A stretch of 6,253 bases of DNA from a bacterium (lineage in GTDB: Bacteria; UBA10199; DSSB01), in contig JAUHYS010000129.1 in the NCBI GenBank assembly GCA_030426445.1, forward strand, positions 1 to 6,253, written 5' to 3'. Below are positions 1-6,181 of this stretch, piece by piece (the first letter of the stretch is position 1; the number at the start of each line of letters is the position of its first letter). Made by a program: the position numbers and the translations under genes. The notes beneath the pieces are model-generated. The model was not told where the DNA came from. It worked only from the letters and a program-made list of their open reading frames with translations, and searched no databases.

Positions 1-2112
1 TTAAATAAAGATGAAATCGCATTGGCAAATTATCAACGTGCATGGGTACTAGCCAAGGCTAACCGAGTTTTATATGACGAAGCACTCGCACTGGAACTTT
101 TAGGAAAGTATTGGCTGTCTCAAAATAACGAATCGATTGCAAACGATTTCCTTCAACAGGCCTATGAAGTTTATATACAATGGGGGGCACAAGCCAAGTG
201 TCAACAGATGCTCTCTCGATATTCAAGTTTAGTGTCTCAACACAATAAGGAAGCTACATTGACCTCTCCAAGCAAAGATTTCTCAGAACAATTAGACATG
301 AGTTCTGTATTAAAAAACTCTCAAACCCTCTCAAGAGAACTGAATTGGGAACAACTCATGAGTCGCTTTATTAAGATTTCAATGGAAAATTCTGGAGCAC
401 AACGCGGCTTACTCATCTTGGGTCAAGAAGACAACTTTTTTGTCCAAGTTGAAGCGAAAATGGATTCGGTTGGGCTCAAGAGCAGTATTTGTCATATTCC
501 TTTAAATCAAGCTGTACAACATCAGCTCATCCCTAAGTCCATCTTTCATTATGTCGAGCATACAAAAAAACCAGTGATTCTGGATGATGCGTCTCAAGCA
601 GGGAACTTCACAGGTGACGCTTATATTAAAAATAAAGATATCAAGTCTATCTTATGTATACCCGTATTATATCGAGCCACTCTTTTAGGGATTTTATATT
701 TTGAAAATAACCTTTTGACGAAAGCTTTCAACCAAGATCGCCTTAAAGTTTTAGAAATTCTTATTTCACAAGCCGCCATCTCTATTGAAAATGCCCGCCT
801 TTATTCAAAGTTGGAAAGAAAAGTTCAAGAACGCACTCAACAATTAGAGGAAAGGAACACTGAGCTAACCCAAAAAGTCGATGAAATAAAAACCTTAAAT
901 GACTCTTTAAACTCGATGCTCATCGACCTTAAAAAAGCCAAAGACAGCGCGGAGATGGCCAATCGATTTAAGAGCGATTTTTTAGCCAATATGAGTCACG
1001 AAATTCGAACACCCATGAACGGTATCATCGGTTTGGCAAATGTTTTAAAGCTAACCCAACTAAATGAAAAACAATTCCACTTTGTCGATCATTTATTGGA
1101 TTCAGCTAATTTATTATTAAATCTTTTGAACGATATTTTAGATCTCTCAAAAATAGAATCGGGAAAAATGGAATTAGAGTCGATTCCATTTAAATTAGAC
1201 GAAGTCATTCAAAGTTGCTTTAAACTCTTCAAAATTTCTATCAATGAAAAAAATGTGATGTTGGCTAAGGATATTCCTGCTAATTTGCCTAACGCCTTCA
1301 TCGGAGACCCCGTTCGAATCCGACAGATCTTGCTTAACTTAGTTGGCAATGCGATCAAGTTTACCCAGCAAGGAAAGATTGTCATTAAAGTCGAAGAAGC
1401 CACACCCAAAGACTCTATGTATGCTTTGCACTTCAGCGTTTCTGATACAGGCTGCGGCATTCCTGATGAAAAACAGAATTCTATTTTTGATGCATTTTCA
1501 CAAGTGGACCCTTCTATAACTCGAAAATACGGTGGCACAGGATTAGGGCTGACGATTTCTTCACAGTTGGTTCATTTAATGGGTGGCAAAATATGGCTCG
1601 AAAGCACGGAGGGGCATGGCAGTACTTTTCATTTTCAGGTCCCTCTTAAAATCGATATAGCAGCTGAAAAACTGGAGAAAGCTCAACTAAAGGGTCTTAA
1701 TAAGTTTTTTTCAAAAGCGGTCTCTTTACAAAAGACACATGTCTTGGTTGCAGAGCATGATATTATCAGCCGTAAAATTGTAGAAAATGTTTTAGACAGA
1801 TTAGGCTGCCAAGCGACCTATGCTGGTTCGAGTAAAGATTTTTTAGAGAAGAGTCAGCAAAAGCAATATAACCTCATTCTAGTGGATGATGAGCTGCCAG
1901 ACATGCAGGATACAAGCAACGTGGAACCACTACTGCAGAAAAAAAATCAAGTTCCAACACAAGCCGCTACGATTGTCATGACTTCTCAAGAACCTATACA
2001 GGAAGACACCCACTACATACCTCCTGAAGTGAATCAACGACTGACTAAACCTATTGGTGTACAATCTGTAACTCAGGCGATTATAAATGCACTCAGTGAA
2101 ACAATGGAGTAA
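1..2112 (+). CDS. Hybrid sensor histidine kinase, C-terminal part (5' end outside window)
   Basis: The frame is open from base 1, so the protein starts upstream; residues are counted here from the TTG at base 22, which is probably not the start. In order: about 1-55, the end of a helical repeat region (LALELLGKYWLSQ, then IANDFLQQAYEVYIQWGA); about 107-258, a GAF sensor domain; about 262-315, a coiled coil; HisKA with phospho-acceptor His326 in MSHEIRTPMNG; HATPase with N-box Asn439/Asn443, DTGCGIP (475-481) and GGTGLGL (504-510); about 572-690, a receiver-like domain with Asp622, Thr654 and Lys676. The 1-55 segment resembles the stretch before GAF in long proteins that join a Ser/Thr kinase, an AAA-type ATPase, TPR-like repeats, GAF and a histidine kinase, so such domains may lie upstream (inference). 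Autophosphorylation at His326 is expected. No membrane segment is seen, so the visible part is cytosolic. In the receiver the usual Asp-Asp pair is Glu578-His579. The signal sensed is unknown. Confidence 0.93.
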   Translation, partial: LNKDEIALANYQRAWVLAKANRVLYDEALALELLGKYWLSQNNESIANDFLQQAYEVYIQWGAQAKCQQMLSRYSSLVSQHNKEATLTSPSKDFSEQLDMSSVLKNSQTLSRELNWEQLMSRFIKISMENSGAQRGLLILGQEDNFFVQVEAKMDSVGLKSSICHIPLNQAVQHQLIPKSIFHYVEHTKKPVILDDASQAGNFTGDAYIKNKDIKSILCIPVLYRATLLGILYFENNLLTKAFNQDRLKVLEILISQAAISIENARLYSKLERKVQERTQQLEERNTELTQKVDEIKTLNDSLNSMLIDLKKAKDSAEMANRFKSDFLANMSHEIRTPMNGIIGLANVLKLTQLNEKQFHFVDHLLDSANLLLNLLNDILDLSKIESGKMELESIPFKLDEVIQSCFKLFKISINEKNVMLAKDIPANLPNAFIGDPVRIRQILLNLVGNAIKFTQQGKIVIKVEEATPKDSMYALHFSVSDTGCGIPDEKQNSIFDAFSQVDPSITRKYGGTGLGLTISSQLVHLMGGKIWLESTEGHGSTFHFQVPLKIDIAAEKLEKAQLKGLNKFFSKAVSLQKTHVLVAEHDIISRKIVENVLDRLGCQATYAGSSKDFLEKSQQKQYNLILVDDELPDMQDTSNVEPLLQKKNQVPTQAATIVMTSQEPIQEDTHYIPPEVNQRLTKPIGVQSVTQAIINALSETME

Positions 2113-2124
2113 TGGGAACGTTTT

Positions 2125-2153
2125 TTTATTGTGTTGATTTTATCCACAATAAA
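2125..2153. repeat. 9-bp perfect inverted repeat at the convergent gene ends
   Basis: TTTATTGTG (2125-2133) and CACAATAAA (2145-2153) are perfect inverted arms around an 11-base loop. The repeat lies over the last codons and stop of the minus-strand decarboxylase gene, just after the kinase stop. The stem is AT-rich and no T-run follows it on either strand, since the run of seven T at 2121-2127 precedes it on the plus strand. It could be a 3' mRNA stem serving both converging transcripts, but it is not a textbook intrinsic terminator. Confidence 0.35.
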
Positions 2154-3466
2154 TCTTCAGACAGTCTTTGCTTTTGGGAGCCCTTCCTCTGTTGTTTTTT
2201 AATATCGTCGATAAATTCGTCCACCAGACTATACGAAAAGTGTGGCATAACGACGATGTGAGACCACTTCCCCACTTTAGAAATAACCCACTTTTCTACG
2301 ACCGTATTAGCGGGAGATTCAAAAATAACAGTATTAGAATTTTTATTAACCCATGCTTTCCAAGAAATATCTTGAAACCTTTTAAGAAGATACTCTGTCA
2401 TTTTATAACAGTGCTGAATGACTTTTTTAAACCCATCCTTGCCCAGGTGCTCAACGAAAGCCCACCACATTAAAGCAGCTAAACCACTACGGGAACAATT
2501 GAGAGTTGAGTTTTTTACGTCTAAATAAGCTGTTTCTTTATAGTCATCAAAAATTCTTGCATGACGGCATACAAATAAACCCGATGGAATAGGGATTCCT
2601 GGGAGTTTATGACCGCTTACCGAAATCGAATCGATAGGGTACTTTTTAAAATCTAATGGAGATTCTTGATCGATAAATGGAAGGAAGTTTCCAAGTAAAG
2701 CGGCATCACAATGAATATAAAAATGTTCGAATTTAGAATTTTTTATAATTTGACTAACAATTTTAATATTATCAATCGCTCCTAGAAAAGTCGTTCCAAT
2801 ATTGACGACGACGACAGGAACATACTCTCCATGATCATGTAATCGATTCAGTCTTTCTTCCAGTACTGCGTATTTCATTTCTCCGTTAGTTTGAGAGGGA
2901 ATAGTCACATGCCTCCTAAAATAATCTTTCGCTCGATCAACAACAAAGCTGTGGGTTTGGTCTGAGACAAATACGACACCTTTTTCACCATAGAGTTGAC
3001 GGGTTAACAAAAAAGCCATTTTGTTAGCTTCTGTAGATCCAGAGGTTAAATAGCCCCAAGCATTTTCATGACAATGAAATATTTGATAGTAAAATTTTAA
3101 TAATTTGATTTCGTAAGCCTTGGTATGAATAGCATATTGTCCACCTTGCGTGGGTTCTCCTAAATTATTCATTAACATATTAAGAAAAGACCCAAAAAAT
3201 GAGTAATCAAAAAAAGTCGCTGGGAAACCCATCCCATAGGTTCTTTTTTCTTTTAATTCTTTTTCCAGTTCACTAAGTTGGCGTGTTAGTTTTAAGTTAC
3301 TTTTTAGGTCAAACATATCGAGAGCGCTTTTATTGTATTCATTTCGGTACTTTACTTGTTGTTTTGATAAAACCCGACCTGTAACCCTTTGTCCTATTTG
3401 ACTGACCTGATCATTTACCTGATCACTTTTTTTATTCTGTTTGTTACGATAAGTCTGTTTATCCAA
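2126..3466 (-). CDS. PLP-dependent histidine decarboxylase-like enzyme
   Basis: This is a fold-type I, group II PLP decarboxylase, most like the Morganella-type histidine decarboxylase, which converts histidine to histamine and CO2. Visible landmarks: WGYLTSGSTEAN (137-148, cofactor phosphate region), THSF with the probable ring-stacking His172, NIGTT (222-226), HCDAALLGNFLPF with Asp254 (pyridine nitrogen), SVSGHK with Schiff-base Lys287, IPIPSG (291-296) and AWVNKNSNTVIF (371-382). Two things differ from the relatives I recall. About 60 polar K/N/Q-rich residues precede the enzyme core, making 446 residues against about 380. The usual SRNGH segment reads SRSGL (325-329), which could change substrate choice. 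The start is TTG: GAGGGAG lies 7 bases upstream, an in-frame TGA lies just above, and the first ATG (Met51) has no ribosome binding site. The gene is monocistronic, probably cytosolic, and divergent from marR. The class is secure; histidine as substrate is inferred. Confidence 0.85.
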   Translation of the reverse strand: MDKQTYRNKQNKKSDQVNDQVSQIGQRVTGRVLSKQQVKYRNEYNKSALDMFDLKSNLKLTRQLSELEKELKEKRTYGMGFPATFFDYSFFGSFLNMLMNNLGEPTQGGQYAIHTKAYEIKLLKFYYQIFHCHENAWGYLTSGSTEANKMAFLLTRQLYGEKGVVFVSDQTHSFVVDRAKDYFRRHVTIPSQTNGEMKYAVLEERLNRLHDHGEYVPVVVVNIGTTFLGAIDNIKIVSQIIKNSKFEHFYIHCDAALLGNFLPFIDQESPLDFKKYPIDSISVSGHKLPGIPIPSGLFVCRHARIFDDYKETAYLDVKNSTLNCSRSGLAALMWWAFVEHLGKDGFKKVIQHCYKMTEYLLKRFQDISWKAWVNKNSNTVIFESPANTVVEKWVISKVGKWSHIVVMPHFSYSLVDEFIDDIKKQQRKGSQKQRLSEDLLWIKSTQ

Positions 3467-3473
3467 GACCCTA

Positions 3474-3480
3474 CTCCCTC
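3474..3480 (-). promoter_or_regulatory. Ribosome binding site fixing the TTG start of the decarboxylase
   Basis: On the minus strand GAGGGAG stands 7 bases before TTG (3466-3464). An in-frame TGA at 3481-3479 rules out any longer frame. The alternative ATG at codon 51 has no purine-rich element ahead of it, so this site supports the long N-terminus. Confidence 0.65.
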
Positions 3481-3505
3481 AAAATCCTACACTCCAACAT
3501 TTACT

Positions 3506-3534
3506 ATTATCGAACGAAGTCATAAAAAGATCAA
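3506..3534 (-). promoter_or_regulatory. Probable sigma70 promoter of the decarboxylase gene
   Basis: On the minus strand TTGATC (3534-3529, 4/6 matches to the -35 consensus) and GATAAT (3511-3506, 5/6 to the -10) are separated by exactly 17 bases. Transcription would begin near 3499, giving a leader of about 33 bases that contains the ribosome binding site. Assigned by consensus match only. Confidence 0.5.
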
Positions 3535-3591
3535 CGCCATCTAAACTTCTTAAAAAATTACCTGATGAATTTCAAAATGAACAATGTCCTA

Positions 3592-3621
3592 TTGACAAAA
3601 AATATTATTTAGTAGTACTAA
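3592..3621 (+). promoter_or_regulatory. Probable marR promoter, overlapped by operator 1
   Basis: A perfect TTGACA (-35) at 3592-3597 is followed after 18 bases by TACTAA (3616-3621), a weak -10 (3/6). The -10 lies inside the first palindrome, as expected of an autorepressed regulator. Transcription would begin near 3628, leaving an AT-rich leader of about 48 bases with no clear Shine-Dalgarno sequence. Confidence 0.45.
3609..3621. promoter_or_regulatory. MarR-type operator O1
   Basis: TTAGTA-G-TACTAA is a perfect palindrome of two 6-base half-sites around one central base. The size and TTAG/CTAA ends suit a winged-helix MarR dimer. It covers the proposed -10 box of marR, so binding would block RNA polymerase. 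Outer flanks extend the symmetry: bases 3604-3616 are the exact inverse of 3636-3648. Confidence 0.6.
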
Positions 3622-3630
3622 CTAATTTAT

Positions 3631-3643
3631 TTAGCACTACTAA
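3631..3643. promoter_or_regulatory. MarR-type operator O2
   Basis: TTAGCA-C-TACTAA is the same palindrome as O1 with one half-site mismatch. The centres are 22 bp apart, about two helical turns, so two dimers would sit on the same face of the DNA. O2 lies at or just downstream of the expected marR transcription start and well before its ATG. Confidence 0.55.
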
Positions 3644-3675
3644 ATAATTAAATAATATTTAATAACTATTTATTT

Positions 3676-4140
3676 ATGAAAAACAAACTGGAAAATACTT
3701 GGCAACCAGAAGCTTCTTGGGGCGGTCTCATTTTAGCAGCAAGCGCCAAAATGAGAAAAACAATGGAAAAGGCCCTTATAAAAGCTGGTTTGGAACATCT
3801 TTCCTTAGCAAGGATTGGCTTACTCAATATCCTTTCGCGACGCCCTTTTACTCAGACAGAACTCAGCTCATACCTTGGATACCAGGCTTCCAGTACCATG
3901 GATTTTCTTAATCGTTTAAAAAAAAGAGAGTTGATTCAAGTCATCATCAACCCAGAAGATCGCCGGCAAAAGCTTTGGAGTTTAACCCCACAAGGCCAGC
4001 AAGAGCTTAAACGTGCAAAAGTCATCGTTCGATATCGAGGAGAAAAAATCGATGATTTCCTCAAAGCAACAAAAGTCAGTCCCAAAGAGTTAGAGCGCTT
4101 TAGAGAGATCCTGCAGGCCTTTTTAATCTATAAACTTTAA
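3676..4140 (+). CDS. MarR-family transcriptional regulator
   Basis: At 154 residues this is normal length for a MarR dimer. An N-terminal helix (about 12-38) is followed by the winged helix-turn-helix: FTQTELSSYLGYQASSTMDFLNRLKKREL (about 58-86) gives the two HTH helices, and NPEDRRQKLWSLTPQG (about 91-106) is the wing with the typical Asp-x-Arg. C-terminal helices complete the dimerisation region. It is a cytosolic DNA-binding repressor or activator, probably of its own promoter through the two palindromes just upstream. The ATG at 3676 lacks a visible ribosome binding site, but the protein begins as relatives do and no better start is seen. The gene lies 114 bp ahead of the isomerase gene in the same direction; MarR proteins often sense small aromatic compounds, which would fit that neighbour (inference). 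The effector is unknown. Confidence 0.88.
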   Translation: MKNKLENTWQPEASWGGLILAASAKMRKTMEKALIKAGLEHLSLARIGLLNILSRRPFTQTELSSYLGYQASSTMDFLNRLKKRELIQVIINPEDRRQKLWSLTPQGQQELKRAKVIVRYRGEKIDDFLKATKVSPKELERFREILQAFLIYKL

Positions 4141-4254
4141 TAAAGAAGCACCTCAGCTTTGCCAGAGCATGAAAAACACCTTCGAGTAGCGGTCGATAAA
4201 TTTGGTTATAAAATAAAATCGTGTTAATAAAACCACGTTAATGGAGAATAAAAA

Positions 4255-4908
4255 ATGATCGAATTTTATTTTGATGTCATCAGTCCCTATGTCTGGCTGA
4301 CTTCTCACCGTCTCAAAAAATTACAAGATAAACTCAATTTAGAAATCCAATATACACCTGTTTTATTTGCCGGCTTACTGAATGCGCATGGCAGTTTAGG
4401 TCCAGCCGAAATTCCTGCTAAACGCGAATACACCGTCATCGATGCCATGCGCTGGGCAAATTTCTATGGATTAAAATACGAAGGCCCCCCACAGCACCCT
4501 TTTAATCCCCTCAAGGCTTTAAGAAGCTGTTTGTATTTTAAAGAGAATAAACAGCGGGCAAAGTGGGTAGAGCTTTTATTAGACGCTTGTTGGTCTCAAG
4601 GTTTAGATATCCGCCAGGACTCAACGCTTCTTTCTTTGGCGAAAGATTTTAAGATAAATGGAGATGAACTTCTTCAAGCTATTGCAAGTCCAGAAATCAA
4701 AACCCAGTTAAAACAAAATACTATTCACGCAGTTGAACGAGGCGTTTTTGGTGTCCCGACTTTCCGTGTTGAAGATCAAATTTTTTGGGGCCACGACCGA
4801 TTAGATTTATTGGAACTTTATCTTCAGGGTAAGCTCAATATCGACCTCAATAAATGCAAAGAAGTTTTACAGCGCCCACGAGCTGCGGACAGGAGAAATC
4901 ACAATTGA
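4255..4908 (+). CDS. 2-hydroxychromene-2-carboxylate isomerase-like DsbA-fold protein
   Basis: This belongs to the DsbA/kappa-glutathione-transferase group, whose named members include the glutathione-dependent isomerase of naphthalene breakdown. The N-terminal strand MIEFYFDVISPYVWL places Ser10-Pro11 where disulfide oxidoreductases have CxxC, so it is not a disulfide oxidase. GVFGVPTF near residue 165 carries the cis-proline of the thioredoxin fold, and FWGHDRLDLLELYL matches the usual C-terminal segment. The middle is the helical insertion, with PPQHPFNPLKALR typical of the family. No signal peptide is present, so it is cytosolic. Its length of 217 residues is slightly above the usual 200 because of a charged tail. 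GGAG (4243-4246) lies 8 bases before the ATG. A weak TTGGTT-17-TAATAA promoter (4202-4230) may also serve it. The real substrate is uncertain, because family members without a catabolic cluster are poorly characterised. Confidence 0.85.
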   Translation: MIEFYFDVISPYVWLTSHRLKKLQDKLNLEIQYTPVLFAGLLNAHGSLGPAEIPAKREYTVIDAMRWANFYGLKYEGPPQHPFNPLKALRSCLYFKENKQRAKWVELLLDACWSQGLDIRQDSTLLSLAKDFKINGDELLQAIASPEIKTQLKQNTIHAVERGVFGVPTFRVEDQIFWGHDRLDLLELYLQGKLNIDLNKCKEVLQRPRAADRRNHN

Positions 4909-4941
4909 CATCCTAAAAGATCTCTCTTAACCTCAAAGTCT

Positions 4942-5538
4942 ATGAAAACAAAAACGCGACAAATCAAAATCACTCGTGAAACCAAAGAGACCCAAATTCA
5001 ACTCGAACTTAATCTCGATGGTTCAGGTCAATACGAAATCAATACACCGGTGGCTTTTCTTAATCATATGATGGAAAGCTTTGCAAAACATGGTTTTTTT
5101 GACCTCAACATCAAAGCCGAAGGTGATACCGATGTCGATTATCATCATACCGTCGAAGATGTTGCCATCACCTTGGGGCAGGCCTTTTTAAAGTGTATTG
5201 GAGATAAAAAGGGGATGGCGCGTTACGGTTCATTTACTTTGCCGATGGATGAAGTACTTACCACCGCAGCAGTGGATTTTTGTGATAGGCCTGTTTTGGT
5301 TTACAATGCTGAGATTCCCCCCGGACGCATTGGTGATTTTGATATCGAACTGGTCTACGAATGGTTTCATGCCCTCACTCAATCGGCACGGATGAACTTG
5401 CATGTCAATGTCTGGTATGGCCGCAACCGCCATCACATGGTGGAGTCGATGTTTAAGGCACTTTCTAAGGCCATGGATCAGGCAACGCGCTTGGATCCTC
5501 GGGTCGTAGGGGTGCCTTCGACTAAGGGTGCTCTTTAG
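4942..5538 (+). CDS. hisB: Imidazoleglycerol-phosphate dehydratase
   Basis: Histidine biosynthesis: it dehydrates imidazole glycerol phosphate to imidazole acetol phosphate, in the cytosol, as a metal-dependent 24-mer in characterised members. The duplicated metal-binding motifs are intact: DYHHTVED (His68, His69, Glu72) and RHHMVES (His164, His165, Glu168), with His42 in LNHMM, PMDE (101-104) and the C-terminal STKGAL. At 198 residues it is the complete monofunctional form, without the phosphatase domain fused in enteric HisB. The ATG at 4942 gives the expected N-terminus (RQIKITRETKETQI), though no clear ribosome binding site precedes it. It lies 33 bp after the isomerase gene in the same frame, so co-transcription or translational coupling is plausible. 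No other his gene lies beside it in the window. Confidence 0.96.
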   Translation: MKTKTRQIKITRETKETQIQLELNLDGSGQYEINTPVAFLNHMMESFAKHGFFDLNIKAEGDTDVDYHHTVEDVAITLGQAFLKCIGDKKGMARYGSFTLPMDEVLTTAAVDFCDRPVLVYNAEIPPGRIGDFDIELVYEWFHALTQSARMNLHVNVWYGRNRHHMVESMFKALSKAMDQATRLDPRVVGVPSTKGAL

Positions 5539-5591
5539 TGATTCTTACTTGTTTTGATTTTTAGTTCGAAGCCATCTCTTCAAAAGTGTTC

Positions 5592-5630
5592 TTGACCCGT
5601 GCATACAAAATATGCATACTTATATGTATG
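5592..5630 (+). promoter_or_regulatory. vapBC promoter with operator-like repeats
   Basis: TTGACC (5592-5597) and CATACT (5615-5620) are spaced by 17 bases and make a plausible promoter, with transcription starting about 5627, directly at the vapB ATG (5628). Laid over it are GCATAC (5601-5606), GCATAC again (5614-5619, 13 bases later) and the inverse GTATG (5626-5630). These give the inverted pairs GCATA/TATGC (5601-5615) and CATAC/GTATG (5615-5630). This arrangement suits autorepression by a ribbon-helix-helix antitoxin. Confidence 0.5.
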
Positions 5631-5822
5631 AGAACAACACTTAATATTGATGAAGATATTCTAAAAAAAGCAAAAAAGCTAACGGGCGTCCAAGAAAAAA
5701 CCGCATTGGTTCGAATGGGTCTGGAAAGCCTCATTGCACGAGAATCCGCGCGGCGTTTGGCAAAACTTGGCGGAACAGAAAGTAAATTAAGACGTATTCC
5801 CCGCCGGAGATCTCGTCCATGA
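5628..5822 (+). CDS. vapB: VapB-type antitoxin
   Basis: A 64-residue antitoxin of a type II pair. The N-terminus MRTTLNIDEDILKKAKKLTG is the ribbon-helix-helix DNA-binding part. EKTALVRMGLESLIARES forms the second and following helices, and the basic tail ARRLAKLGG through RRIPRRRSRP is the usual toxin-wrapping segment. The ATG at 5628 is chosen because MRTTLNID is the family's conserved start; an in-frame GTG at 5586 would add 14 hydrophobic residues and lie ahead of the proposed promoter. No ribosome binding site precedes the ATG, consistent with a near-leaderless message. It should bind and neutralise VapC, and the complex should repress the repeats around its own start. Its stop overlaps the vapC start (ATGA). 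Confidence 0.9.
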   Translation: MRTTLNIDEDILKKAKKLTGVQEKTALVRMGLESLIARESARRLAKLGGTESKLRRIPRRRSRP

Positions 5823-6181
5823 TTCTTGTGGATACTCCTATTTGGATCGACCATTTACGCAAATACTATACTCCCTTTGCTCAATTACTCGAATTAGGAA
5901 AAGTGGCTATTCACCCCTTTGTCATCGGTGAGCTTGCCTGCGGTCAGCTTAAAAAGCGCAAAGATATTCTTACTTTATTAAAAGCTTTGCCCAGTGCAAC
6001 TCAGGTAGAAAACGACGAAGTGCTTTATTTTATCGAAAAGCACAAACTATCTGGAAAGGGGTTAGGTTTTGTGGACATGCATTTATTGACTTCTAGCTTG
6101 GTAGACTCTCATTTCCTTTGGACACGAGATAAAAGGCTGCAAGCAAGTGCTGAAGAGCTTGCAATTAGTTATCAGTATTAA
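5819..6181 (+). CDS. vapC: VapC-type PIN-domain ribonuclease toxin
   Basis: A 120-residue PIN-domain toxin. The acidic residues of the metal site are all present: Asp5 in MILVDTPIW, Glu38 in IGELACG, Asp86 in GFVDMHLL and Asp104 in WTRDKRL, so it should be catalytically active. VapC toxins cut specific RNAs, often tRNAs or rRNA, and stop translation; which RNA this one cuts cannot be told. It overlaps vapB by 4 bp (ATGA), the standard antitoxin-toxin coupling, and has no separate promoter. Its length is slightly below the usual 125-140 residues but the fold is complete. The last 17 bp overlap a convergent minus-strand gene. Confidence 0.93.
   Translation: MILVDTPIWIDHLRKYYTPFAQLLELGKVAIHPFVIGELACGQLKKRKDILTLLKALPSATQVENDEVLYFIEKHKLSGKGLGFVDMHLLTSSLVDSHFLWTRDKRLQASAEELAISYQY

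Noticed and set aside
1209..1538. Minus-strand open frame of 109 codons
   Set aside because: It lies wholly inside the kinase HATPase coding region and its translation shows no recognisable domain; a shadow frame.
2168..2473. Plus-strand open frame of 101 codons
   Set aside because: Antisense to the decarboxylase gene, without a ribosome binding site or domain features.
3453..3647. Open plus-strand frame of about 64 codons across the hdc-marR intergenic region
   Set aside because: It has no ATG, GTG or TTG start, overlaps the decarboxylase 5' end in antisense, and runs through the promoters and operators; an open frame by chance in AT-rich DNA.
4144..4227. Coding-like stretch in the marR frame after its double stop (peptide with HEKHLRVAVDKFGYK)
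   Set aside because: It resembles real protein sequence and might be a gene remnant, but with 27 codons, a possible TTG start without a ribosome binding site and no recognisable family it cannot be supported.
5230..5436. Minus-strand frame of 68 codons and plus-strand frame of 65 codons (5198-5395) inside hisB
   Set aside because: Both are out of frame with the strongly conserved HisB sequence; shadow frames.
5539..5591. Possible terminator after hisB
   Set aside because: T-rich runs exist, but the best inverted repeat is only about 4 bp, too weak to call.
5586..5627. Longer GTG start for the antitoxin
   Set aside because: It adds hydrophobic residues not found in VapB proteins and lies upstream of the probable transcription start.
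5561..5854. Minus-strand frame of 97 codons over vapB
   Set aside because: Antisense to the well-supported antitoxin gene and its operator, with no domain features.
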